The notes beneath the pieces are model-generated. The model was not told where the DNA came from. It searched no databases and saw only the letters and a list, made by a program, of their open reading frames with translations. Positions 24,244-36,600 of a stretch of 64,000 nucleotides of DNA are shown here, in pieces. The position numbers and the translations under genes are program-made. Origin of the DNA: Dactylellina haptotyla (lineage: Eukaryota; Ascomycota; Orbiliomycetes; Orbiliales; Orbiliaceae). Numbering within the stretch: the first letter of the stretch is position 1; each line of letters begins with the position of its first letter. The DNA lies in the NCBI GenBank assembly GCA_031310005.1, contig CM062382.1, positions 1,054,001 to 1,118,000 on the forward strand, in the 5' to 3' direction.

Positions 24244-27200
24244 GAGATCGCCATAAGAATCACGATTGATAAATGTAACTATTTTTATTGGCACAGACGC
24301 TAGCAGGACCATTAGCGTTGCGCTATGGCGGCTAGCCCAAGTTCAACTGAAGACCACGCGACAAATTATAGGAGCTCGATATGAATTTCGCTGCCTTTTT
24401 GACTATGGAACATCCTCACGGGGGTCTTTGAATACCCTAGAATGTTACATGAATGTTTATGGAATTATCGTTGGGCTTAGCTAAATACGTATCAATTTCG
24501 ACGCTGTATAGATACTTGTTCCTGCTTCTTGTGGGTATACTTGATGTTGTATTTTCTCAACTAGGTTGCGTTGTTCGAAAATGGTTCTGGAATCCCGTAG
24601 CAGCGCCTGGTCACATTTAGAGGTACATGGGGACCGTGGCCAAGAGGGGGTTTGCCCGAGCCATTCGTGTGCCCCGAAGCCGACTACCGATAATATGGGG
24701 TCGAGATTTCCGAGGTCAATTGCAATCTCGATTTACATGTGGGTAAGGGGTAAATGGAAGTCTGACATGAAATTTCGAATTGGTCTTCGAACGTAAAGAA
24801 AATAAACGGGTCTTCCTATAGTATTGTGTTGCTATCATTTTGTCTAATAGAAACCAATATATGCGAAGAGGATAACGGAGTAGTGGAGACGATTCCCGGA
24901 TTGGTCGAATTATACGATCCCAAAGGTGAGGTCCTGGAACGCTCGGGTGGGCCAAAGTGCAGCTTGGCGTCCCGGGCCCCACGGCCTTCCTGGTCATCTG
25001 GTCAAAGGCTGATTTTTGACACGGGAACCAGGAGATCCTCGGCCTTACGCTATTTGGTAAGAAGTCTTCTTGGCGCCCGATCGAGGTGGCATTTTGTATG
25101 GTGCTGTGGATCGCGAATTCGAACTCTCACCTCAGAAAACGCCCCTTTGTCACAATGTTTGGATGATTCTGCAACTTTGAAAACAATTATCACCATTAAA
25201 AGTTGAGACGAAAAATTCAATAAAATGTGACGGCGGTTGAGTGTTCATCTCCACCCAATGACGCATTTCTGATAACGAGGATGGCACAAATTGGTTACGG
25301 TATTCGAACAGATTCTGTTGCCAAGTTTAGACTATTGATCTAGTGAATTGGAGTAAATTAAAATAGTGCTATCTTACCCCTGTAACTGTGAAGGATATCT
25401 AGCACACAGAGCTTAATCGACTGTTCGGGACCTCCAAGGTGGAGAAAATATAGAATCCAACGAACAGGTTCAGCGAATTTGAGAGCAAGATCCAGCAAAA
25501 AATGAATATTCGGCTCCTTGAAACCGGTCGAGATTCGCGGAAAGAAGTGGAGAAAAGGGTCATTATTATTGCATTGAATAGTGATAAAGGAAAAATTATT
25601 TGGACGAGTATTTTGGGATTTCAACAGTCTTGGCCATCCGAAATTATGGACTAAGGCGAGACTAAGGATGAAGATCTCAAACCGAGGCGGAGAAAGGAGA
25701 TCTTTTCCAGCCCCACTGTCAATTAGTGAGCGGTGGCTCAAGCTTTCCTGCAGTGGGAGGTCTAAACTGAGACTTCTGATATTGAGATTCCACGCTAGAC
25801 ACGCAGATGGCACCAAATGGGAGAAGATTATGGTTGGTCAATAGCGGATGGCGGCACCGGTCCTTTCACGGAAAGCTACCTTAGAATTTGCCGCCCACGT
25901 GGGTTTTTAAGTGTACGGGAAGTGAGTGAGAATAGGTGAAGCTGTTTGGCCATCTCTGGTAGCGGCGGCCTAACGTTCGACATCTCCAAGCATCAAGGAA
26001 GCCTTGAATGTTGGGCCGGCAAAGTTGCAGCCTTAGCCTTAGGCCCGGAAATCTTGTGTGCGGGTTGCTATCACAGATAACGTTCTTATCAGATAACTGT
26101 CTGCAGCGTGAATTGGTTCAAAGTCTTCCTTTTTCCTTTCGGGGTTTTAAATCGCAGGCGAATTTCCCATGGCCAAGAGCTGACAAGTTTCAGAAAGCGA
26201 CGCCCACTCGGTCGTCAATTTCTCATCTGAGATTCCATCTGCAAGTTGCATTTCGAGCGAGGCGTGGTGGGGATCAGTGACAAAAGGTCTGCATTTCTGC
26301 GTGCCGAGATGTGATATGATCCACCGTTGTCGCATCCAGCGAAACAGTTTTCCGTGCTGGCGGGTCGTGTCCAGCGGTTTGGTTCATGGATTCACGAGGC
26401 TTGCTATTGGCCCCGTCGTGCACCGGGTGGACCTGTTCCCAGATGCTCATCTTCTTCTTCACGTCATATGACAGTGATGCCAATATAATCACTTCAGAAT
26501 GAATGAATTAAAGGGTTTCAGTGGGGTTGCGAGAGAGGTTCGACCGATGGTGGTGATTTGAGTTGATCCAGCGGATGTCTTGGCGCAAATGAGAGAGGAT
26601 GTGCTCCTGATCCAAGCACCAACGACAGCAACCACACCCCAAACCCCCAACCATCAGCCATCGAAGCAGGGAAGAACGCCATCGAACGCACGCCTTGGAA
26701 CGCCGGGCATGAAAGAGTGGCCAGCGCCTGGGAACGACTTGGACCGAAATTGTCATGCACAGACAGGCTCTTGATACATCCGCCAGTCATGTCTCTGTCC
26801 TGGTTTCGAAGGGGCCGGTGCTATGAACCCTCCCACGGAGATTTAAGCCGCTGACATCAGTACAAGCAACAACCTATTCATGCGCGTTGCCTTCTGGCAA
26901 AATTCGTCTGCAAGCGAGCGGGGTTCATGCCCGAAGAGTCCTCATGCAGAAATCCCTTGAGGGAACACCCAAACGAATATACCCAGAGGTTGAATCGCGA
27001 TGGAGAGACATTCCAGCTCTTTGATAGTCCTGATTGCTGGGATGGCGAAACTTGGCAGGAACATTCGGGGTCAGCCATCATGCAGTCCATCCAATTAAAC
27101 CTACCACTTTTGGAAATTTTGATAGTGGGCGACCCAAACTGTCGGGACCCACCGGCCGTCTTGCTGGGATACTACCAAACACTGGGACCCAAGGCGTTCA

Positions 27201-27684
27201 TTTCGTGAGCTTTCGCATTCGCATTCGAGACATAGTAACACCGTACGAACGGAGTTTCTCAAACGCAATAATCGGCAGAGCGCCTCGAACGCCATGCTTA
27301 TCATGAGGGTACTGACCCATGCACAGTAAAAGCGCATGATGCCATTGCAGGAGGCCCCAAGTGGAGCAAAGGCTCAATCTTTGGACACCTTTTTTTATTT
27401 CTTGCAAAATATTAGATGTTTGCTCTGTACCGTTGTGTCGGATACGGGTGCTTTCAGAAACCGGCAGAAATCCTGGATCTGGCATGCATGCGCGAGAGTG
27501 AATTTGGGAAGTCCAAGCATGATGAACAATGCTGTCTAGTTCCGTACCAATGGAACCTTAGTTTCTTGGGAGGACGCGCGGGTCCTTGAGCATCCTCGAA
27601 TTGATGCAAAAAGTCTCCCTCACAAGCAAAAAGCATGAAAGTATGGGATCGAAGGAGAACTGGCGATAATGCCGTTCTCTCTCT

Positions 27685-27707
27685 AAAAAAAAAAAAAAAA
27701 AAAAAAA
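27685..27707. repeat. A23 mononucleotide tract
   Basis: Twenty-three consecutive A bases sit in the gene-free region. It could be a simple-sequence expansion or the tail of an old retroposed copy, but I see no retroposon body or target duplication next to it. Confidence 0.9.
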
Positions 27708-29796
27708 CCCAAGAAAACCACACCCAGAAAAAGCCGCTAGCAAACGGTTCGCTCTCGTCTAATGAGGTCTTACGATTGAGGGAACATTGAATGGTGATTG
27801 AAACGCGATTGCTGGATCACCCCACCTTGTGAACCAGGAGATGGGAAAAAGTCAACCCCTCACACACCACAAATCAATCCACCCTCAAAACGATCGTCTG
27901 AGCCAGAGTCTTGGCTAATATCAGGTCAAAAGCTAATACTCTATTGACGCATATCACTGAAAGAATGGATAGCGGACTATCCAATACCACCGCTACCCGC
28001 ACTGGTTTCTAAACGAAGACTAAGCAGTTGCTAACCTATTTTGTTCAGGAGCATTTTAATACCTAATGGACCACGGGTCGATCGGTATGAGCTCTCGATT
28101 GCAATTCCAACATTTTGCAGGTGGTGGGCAGCGCTAGCTTGGGCTTGGCGTTATTTCAAGACTCTGGGGTCATTTACCAAGGGGAGTTCCCCCTCGGCAC
28201 AGCAAAGAGAGAGGTCCTCCCAGAAGCAGCCGGATTACTGCTCAAACGAGGGAACGTGGACCCGCAACACATCAAGTGAGACGGACAATCTAGAACCTGT
28301 GCGGTTCGAACAAGAGGAAAAGCAGAATTACGGACTCGAGTGCAATTGGGAGAAGGGGCTACCCATAATTTGGTACAAGACGAATTCTTTGCGTACCGGG
28401 ATTCTGAGGGAAGGCATGGTCACCTGAACAGTTTCGATTGGGCACTTACTCGTTCGATGTCTGTGAACGAAAAAGAAACTACCCTCCGTCGCAACAGTAG
28501 CTTGCATAGGATAACGGGAAATGCCCACTGCATGATCAAGTGCTGCCACGCAAAAACATGGTATCGTTTTGGAAGCCTCGCTTTTCGCGAATTCGGGCTT
28601 CTTCAGGAGATTGCAAACTCTACAGTATCGCAAAGCCATCTTTTTTTTTCTTCTAGTTTCTGCCGTTTCTTTCGAGCAACGGCTGAACAGACAGAGCATT
28701 TGGTGGCTCGTTTGAGTTCGTGGAACCCTCATTGGCCTTTGGTGATACAGTGGACTCCACCACCGCAACAGCGGCCGGAGTAGTTTTGGTTGCCCTCGTA
28801 CCTACCCAGACAGGCGGTTGGTCATTCTCAAGCGGTGGTGGACCGACTATATAGCTTGGCACCCTTGGCCGAAAGGCCAGAGTGGGATACAATTCAGCCT
28901 GGATGCATGGTGTGGTGGAGGAGTTGTGGACAAGGGTTATGTCCACCTTTTCGAACGGGCGAGTGCTCGAGGGGTCTTGGGGGAAGAAGGAGGGCTTCTC
29001 GTGCTCTCACAGGTGGTGGGCCTCAAAATCTTTTCTGCTGCAGCGAATTCTCTTTCTTTCCCCACTAGCAAGCCAACAGGGTACATGGAGTGGGCTTCAA
29101 TCTAAACGAGGACCCCAAAAGAAACAAATCTCGAGGAGGAGCGGTTGGAGGAGGCAGCCAGGGAAGAATAAAAAAACAAAAAAAACAAAAAACGAAGGAA
29201 AAAAAAAAAAACAGAGTGGAAGTGCTTTTCGAGTGGAAGAAATTGAAGAAAGCCTCTTCCCTGCGTGTTTAGACATCATTCTGCTGATTCACCTGCTCAC
29301 CTCTCATCGGTCAAGGTCGGTCCTCGAAACATTATTCCTCTTGATTCCGATAACTCACGACTCAACCAGTATCTAATCGCATCGTCTACAGGGCGAAGAA
29401 ATAAGAAAAAACAGACAGGAAAAACTACCTAGGAAGGACCCGAGGCACCCCCCTGGAAACCCATTGGCCCCATCGATACCAGCCAAGGAACTGGATTGTC
29501 TCCTCTTTGTACTGTAAATCACCCGTGGGAGGGGCAATGTCCATGTAGTATTGGGAAAGCACCCGACGCCTGATGGTGATGAGATATTATTCCACACACC
29601 TGGATGAGAAACAGTGCACTTACGGATACTCGACTACCTATCGCGGAGACCGCACCGACGTAGGGCCACTTTCCTTTTTCCTGCGATACGCTCTCGTCTC
29701 TACCTAAATGCTAACCGGACAAGAGGAGCGACACAGCAAGGGCAGTGAAGCTCATGATAGACCCGACTTCTTGATCTTGACGATCCCGACGCACCT

Positions 29797-32700
29797 ATGA
29801 TGGCGTCGACAACAACCTCTTATCCTCCTAATCCACCGCCGCAGCACGACCCTTCTACCTTTCATCCAATTAACAGTTTTCACGGAGAACCTCATCGGGA
29901 ATTTCCTCCACGTGCCCGTGTGGATTCTCGTGTGGATTCTCGTGTGGATTCTCGTGCGGATTCCTGGCATGAGTCTGCGCCTGGTCCCAGGAATCTCACA
30001 AATGGTGCGCCCCAACTGCCCACAGCCCAGAACATTTTTATATCATCCTCAACACAACCACTTCCTTTCCAGAACCCTCTTACCTCCTCCCCCCCCTCCA
30101 AGCCTTAGCTTAATTTAGGCTTGACACTGGTAGACTAATGCCCGTTTTTTATTTTTATACTCAACAGGCCCGACTCCTTCTGAACACAACTTACCTCCTC
30201 CAATCCATGCAAGACCGCCATCCCATCCACCCAGTCGACGGCCCTCGTTGGCGATAGAGACCGCCTCTTCAACAGATATTGATAAACAGCCCCAGTCCGC
30301 GCAACCATACTCGGGGCCTGAGAAACAATCACCACCACATGCACCTGCTGCGACTGGCCCACCACCAATGCAGCATCGGCCTACGACTGTTCCGCCTGTA
30401 GTAACGGCAAAGCGAGAACAGAACCTCCAACATCTCCCTCCCTCACAGACAGCACCTCCTTCGCCTTCTGCGCCTTTACAATATTCCCATCACCCTCCCT
30501 TGCAACCTTCTCAACCTACGCACCAGCCTCCTACCTCGCACCCACCGCCTGGAGCATTTGCACCTTTACAACCATTCCCTCAAGCCGGCCCTCCTCCTGG
30601 GCCACCCCCACAAATGATTGCTCCGGGACCACCTACGGCGCCGCCGCAAACATATCATCACCATTCCGCACCGCCTCATATGGGTGGATATGCTGGCGGG
30701 CCGCCTCCAAATCCGAGGAGACTCAGTGTTGCCCCCGGTATCCAGGAATCCGATGAAATGAGTCCTATGACGGGAACATTTCCCTATCATATGAGCACTG
30801 GGACAACGTACCCACCACGGCGGAAGGCTGTCAGGGCAGCTCAGGTCAGTTAATTCTTACAGTATTCGCACAAACGGAATCTTAGACTTAATCATCGCAA
30901 TATTTAGGCTTGTGATGCATGTCGGACACGAAAAGCGAAGTGCGATGAGGGCCGACCAGCTTGCACTTTTTGTAAAGATAACAATACACCTTGTGTCTAC
31001 AGAGAGGTCCCACCACCGAAGTAAGATTCTCGACATACATTACTGCAAATTCACAGTACTTACTTTACGATTGAAATCTAGGCAAGATCGAACTATGATA
31101 ATGATCCAGGAACGTGTTTCGAATATCGAGTCGCTTATCGTGAAGCAACAAGACGACCCGACGGTTGTAAATTTATTGAAACAAATCTTGGACGCGGTAT
31201 CTTCAAGGACCGAGCATGATGCAGCTGGCGAACATTCAGCAGCACTGTCGCCTGAAGACATGGGAGCACAAGATCAGCTTCCTGGATCCGCAGTCGCCGG
31301 TAACCCAGTTTCAGGAGGACCCCCCGGTACTGCTTCTACTGGCCCTCTTTCTCAGGTCCAAACGCCCGTTCAAGCAACAGGCAACTTTGCGATACCGACG
31401 GCTACCAGCGCCATGGCCGCTCCGGCAGAAGACACCAAAGAAGAAGACAACTTTATAACAATACCTCATAAACACAATACCGCGGCCCATAAGCTATTGC
31501 GTTGGAAGACAATCAGAGATCTCCTTGATAAACGATATCCCGATAACTATGTTATGGACGAAGAAATAAGACGGGGCTCGTTAAGGATTCGAGGGAGAGG
31601 GGAAGGCGATCCTTCGCTAGAGATAGATATGGAGGAGGAACCATATGACGAGCTACAGAACGGTGAATACTATTCACCACCAGCGCCAGGCGTTGTTGAC
31701 TATCGATCAATGAAGGGCTTTGGTGGAAGACTCGGAAGAGGACCAACCGAAATTTTACGGGTCGACTCTGCTACAACTGCACCTTTACTGGAAGAATTTA
31801 TCAACAATATCTACATTATGCACCCTTTCTTAAACAGAGAGCCGTTGACCGAAATGGTCAAGAGATTTTCTGTAAGACATGGGGCGGGGATCGCAGAAGC
31901 TTTGCATGAAGAAGAATCCCTCGTTGCTGGGCAATCCATTAGCCCCGAGAACTCCTTCGCGTCAATGGCGACTTCGGGCATGATGGATCGGTCCCAGTAT
32001 CCAGGATTGAACCAGTATCCACAACATTCCTACACTGCGCCGCCGCCAACGAAAGCAGGATCTAAGAGGAAGCGAGATTCGACAGTACAACCAGGTCCGC
32101 CTCCTTTCACCCAAGGACAACCTCGCAACTTTTATCGCCAAGCAACACCCCAAAACCTCCCACAGCAAAGAATTCCTGCAACCTTAGAATCTGCAATGTG
32201 CCTCTTAGTTTTTGCCTTGGGGGCCATATGCAGTCATAAGACGCCGGTGCCAGGGCCGTTGCCTCCCTACGATCCTGCACCGCCTATGCCTTATGGCCTG
32301 GCCAACCAGTTTCCCCACGGGCATCAATCTCTTCCTCCCTCTTATCCTCCGAGAGACAATCTCCAAAATATCGACATTATACCAGGTCTCGCCTACTGTG
32401 AAAAGGCACTCAATATTCTGTCACTGCATCAAGGCAGAAGTGATGTAGAATACGTTCAAGCCTGTCTCCTAGCCGGTCTCTATTGGGGTCAATTAGGCCG
32501 ACCGATGGATAGCTGGAAATGGATATCATCTGCCTGCATGGCTTGCCAGATTATGATCAATCAGTATGTCGCTTATACACGCTCCCTTTACATACTTCGG
32601 AAACTAACATCCAATCTATAGGCGACTTCCCGCTGCTGGTGTTAATGACGTTCTGCGCGATACAATGGTCCGGACGTTCTGGAGCTGCGTCCAATTAGAG

Positions 32701-33692
32701 AGGTAGACCATAACCACAAATTGCTTCCCTGCTGTTTAGAACATCTGCTAACGTGATGTAGCGACTTACTTGCCGAACTTGACGTTCCTCGAAGCGGTAT
32801 CACAAGGCTTGAAGGCTCAGAAACCTTGCAAATGAACTATGGCGACAAACTTTCTGGGAGTCCTGAAATGTGGCTCTATTTTATGGCCCAATACCACATT
32901 CGGAAGATCCTCAATCAAGTACACTCTGAACTTTACAAAGTCTCGAGCACCAACTCCCTGAAAACCGCCAACGTTCTTATGGAAGATCTGGAAGATTGGC
33001 GTAGAACACTCCCACCTTTTCTTCAGTGGTCCGACAATGACCCCCCTGCCAATGATATCAATGCAGCTCGCCTTCGGGCGAAGTACTATGGCGCGAAATA
33101 CGTTATCAACCGACCTTTTGTTGAGCATTTCATTCATAACCGGACGTCTAATCCGAGTGCAGCATTAATCAATCCAGGCGCCATGACCTCACCAGCAATG
33201 TCGCTGAGCTCTTTATCCCAAAGCTCTCCTCCGACTTCGGCTCATACTCCACTCGGTATGGACAATCGTAGAGGAAGTTCTGTCACGGATGATATTAGAG
33301 AGAAATTCCTCGAACCCTGCAGGACCTGTCTTGAAGCTGCTGTTCAGAGTACTTCTGCTTTCCATGGATTTGACGCTGAAGTTAACAGGCCAATTCTTAC
33401 CAGTGTTTTTGGTACGGCTCATGCGTAAGTAATCAGGACACTCGATACTCCGAAGAATCGTTTCAAAGTCAACTAACCCTATTATAGACAATTCGGTAAT
33501 ATGCTTGTGCTCCAAGCCGCCTACAAGCACCCGAAGCTCCGAGAATTCGTCAATAGAGGAGAACTTCAAATGCTTCTCGAGAAGACCATGTTATTTCTCC
33601 GGACGCTGGCACCGATTTCACCTTCTCTTGCTCAGGATGTCCAAATACTGCAAGATGCAGCTTCAAAATTGGACTTCTATCACACCACTTAG
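29797..33692 (+). CDS. Zn(II)2Cys6 fungal transcription factor with long proline-rich N-terminus
   Basis: Seven exons (29797-30004, 30168-30844, 30908-31020, 31082-32563, 32622-32702, 32762-33424, 33488-33692) join in phase to give 1142 residues. Residues 1-290 are rich in Pro, Gln, His and Ser. The binuclear cluster has Cys297, 300, 307, 314, 317 and 324 with the exact C-x2-C-x6-C-x6-C-x2-C-x6-C spacing, and is followed by VPPPKQDR and a short heptad-like dimerisation segment (ERVSNIESLIVKQ). The rest resembles the fungal-specific middle homology region, including YCEKALNILSLHQG, VQACLLAGLYWGQLGRPMDSW and FWSCVQLERSDLLAELDVP. It should act in the nucleus as a CGG-binding regulator; the target is unknown. 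The first intron (163 nt) uses a weak GTGCGC donor, chosen because it is the only in-phase option; the first-exon model is less certain than the rest. Confidence 0.88.
29917..29964 (+). repeat. 12-bp tandem repeat x4 inside a coding exon
   Basis: The unit cgtgtggattct occurs three times exactly and once more as cgtgcggattcc. It lies in exon 1 of the Zn2Cys6 regulator and encodes a repeating R-V-D-S, ending R-A-D-S. The unit length keeps the reading frame, so copy-number change would lengthen or shorten the N-terminus without breaking the protein. Confidence 0.93.
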
Positions 33693-36600
33693 ACTGACCT
33701 ACGAGTCATAGTCGTCTACCAATTACCACGACCAATAAACATTCACATTTGCCTTTCATTTGGCATGAATATATACCCGAATACCTTATCTACAGGAGAC
33801 TGGAAGCATATTTAGTTTCCTTGCAGCTTCTTCCGGCTAGATGGAACTTTGCATTGTACACGGAGCATGACTGCTATTTCATTTAGCTCTTTTGTTGTTT
33901 TCATATTCCCTTTCCTTGCCAGATATCCTATTCTCATTTCATTTTCTTTATTTGCCCTCTGGTCTAAACTGTTGTTCTTCCGTCTTATTTGTCATTTGGG
34001 AGCGATCTGTTTCTGTTTGCTAAACTTTACAGGGTTGGGAGGCTACCATTGATTTTCGTTTTTGTCTTTGCAACAAAAAAAACTTTGCTAGAGATAGCCC
34101 GTATCAGGATCACCAATCCACCAACTGATGGTGATACACTTTTGCTTGAGTGCTTCCATTTTTTATTTGTTTGGATTTAGCACCTTACTTTTGATTCGTT
34201 CCAAAAGCGATGTCGTGATGGGGAAATTTTTTCCTCATTGCTCTTGCACACGAAGAGTTTGATATCCTTACCATTTAACTGTTACCCTACCTTTTTCTTC
34301 TGCCTATGACAAGATGTAAACCTGGCATCCATCTCACCCAGGAATTTTCTTTCCTTTGTCTCTTCCTCCAAACTTCTTTGTACAATCGATACCTCCATGT
34401 TGACATTCAAACTGAACCCCTGGAAGGGCAAGGCTTGTGACTGCTAAAACCGTCTAATTTTGCCAGGAGTTGAAGCATTTTCATGCTTCACGTCTCCTCA
34501 CCGTCGTCACCCCTTGACTGGCACTGTTGTCAGACAGGGGACGGTTTTCGTCCTTCCTTTCTTTTTCCGTTTACTTTAATGAAAGTCACCTGCTAGTCAC
34601 CTGGCTAGCCTGGCCGCAATTGTCAATCATACCAATCAATCTACCAAGCAAGCGAAGACTTGTTGGCTTGGAGTTTACCATTACAGAAACGGCCTCGTTT
34701 TCTTCTACTTTGAGTTTAGAATCACCGTGAAATTTGCGTTGCAACAAGGTTGAGGGACATTTTTGCCTTCTCAGCCCAGTTGGTTCCCAAAATTTGGTTC
34801 GATCCATTTTATATGAGATGAAGCCAACATTGGTCCAAGGCGGATCCACCCAGGTAGTTGCATTGGCGAGCGAATCAAGTGTCACAGGAGGCGATATCGT
34901 TTCGCTTCACTTTCCTACTGAAGATTTCAAACTAACATTCCTGGGTGAAACTTTTCTCCGAAAACTGCAAAAGGCCCATACGTTCTCGGACAGACAAAAC
35001 GAACAATTTCGAACCCATGGGCTACGGCAGACTTTTGGGGCTAACTTTAACTAACAATGGCGATCCTAGGTCGAGTTTTGTCACGAAATACGAAGATTGT
35101 TAAGGCACAAAAAATGAGGCTAGGAAATGGTAAAGGCCGGTCCCGGTAGTGCGAAGCTAGCGAAAGCTAGAGGGGAGCATGTCGATGGTTGATTAGCGGA
35201 GCCCCGTTCAAACTCCACCCCAGTAACAGGGCCCCTCGCCCGTGCGAGCTCCGTTTTGAACTCTCACACTGGTGACGACGGATCCCTCAGGTGCCGGATC
35301 CCGGCCATACAGCCTACTAATCAGCATTTCGCCCCCCGGGATTCAAATACAACATTAGAGAAAACCCGTGAGACAACATGAATATCAAGGTTCAGCGCTA
35401 AGAAGGCTAGGAGAAAGGGAAACAATAGGGAAGAAAAAACGCTCCGTTGATCCCGGCGCGATTTCCGTTTGATAAAATTTAGGCATGTTTAAGCTAGCGG
35501 CCCTATCGCCTACGTCGACGAGCCTTTTAGGCCCAAAAAACTCGTTCGGTTTTCTGTCTGTATTTGGCCATTTCGGTTGAAAAGTATATTTTTAATCGGT
35601 ATCATGATATCGACGCGAGGCAGGTCTGCAAGCATGATGGACATGGAGGCCACGTTCACTCCACAATTGAGCAGAAATGTCCGTGCATTTTATTATTATA
35701 GAAACCGAGCGCTGCCAAAAAGTTAATGTTACCCCCATGTTCCATGGAACGTCAAGAAGTTCTACACGTACGTGAAGTGCAGGACGAAACGTGGTTGCTC
35801 GGATAAAGTGGGTGGCTGTTGGCAACGAACGTCTGTGCAGCTTCTAGGTCCCTCTGATAATTTCAAGGGAGGCGGAAAAACCTGAAATTACGAAAAACCG
35901 TCTTCGACAAGCCAGCAGGTCAAAGCTAGCGCTAATAATGCGGAGTAATTGCCATTTCGCAATTGATGTAAAACTTGGTTCCCAAATTTTGATGTTTGAT
36001 CCTGTCAAAGCAGCTTCTTTCTTTGCATTCTTGATGACGCTGTCCTTGTCCATGGAAAAGCAACAACAGGAAAAAAAATTCTGCATGCAAGGATGACCCT
36101 ATCGTGGCTGAAGAGTGGAGACTTAGAAAACCTGGAGGTAAGGGAGCTGCAAAGTCAGGTGCGCATGACCATAGATCTGTTGGACGAAAAGACGCTTTTT
36201 GCGTCTGGTGCTTGGAGAGTGACAACGCTGCATATCCCTCTCAATTTTGCCGAGAAGCACTTGTTCTTCTTAGTAAATATCAAAGGTTTCAACATCGTCA
36301 CGTTTCTTTTTCGTTGGCTTGATGATACCATTCACACTTGCGCTTGTCGGGATATTATTTTTATTCCTTGTGTTCATAATTGTGTCTGCTATAGATCCAT
36401 CAGTGGCCTATGATGGTATGATACCTCTTTTTGATCGCCTCGTTTTATGCAGATTATTTGCAATATAATATCAATAGCCTGTCACAGATACACGATCGGA
36501 GAGGTAGAAGGTGGGGAAACGCCAACAAAGACAAAAAAGTCTCCATCTATCGAAGGGTTTCTCTTACGAGCTACTGGATACCGCCCGTGCAGCTGAACAG

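Larger units (their letters stand above)
20160..29796. other. 9.6 kb without a recognisable gene
   Basis: All open frames here are short, mostly lack a good ATG, often occur on both strands at once (for example 28328-28783), and show no known domain. The stretch ends at the Zn2Cys6 regulator at 29797 and would include its promoter and any long leader. I see an A23 tract at 27685-27707, an A-rich tract at 29167-29213, and a 66-codon frame at 24043 with a signal-like N-terminus. No tRNA, rRNA or recognisable transposon was found. Distal regulatory DNA, a long untranslated leader or an unannotated non-coding transcript are all possible. Confidence 0.5.

Noticed and set aside
25358-25816. A 152-codon open frame on the minus strand within the 9.6 kb block.
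   Set aside because: No ATG start and no known family; an overlapping plus-strand frame exists.
28328-28783. Overlapping open frames of about 146 codons on both strands.
   Set aside because: Two unrelated frames over the same bases suggest a stop-poor stretch; neither has a recognisable motif.
34792-34805. GGTTCGATCC, a good pol III B-box match.
   Set aside because: The adjacent bases cannot pair as a T-stem and no cloverleaf is visible upstream.
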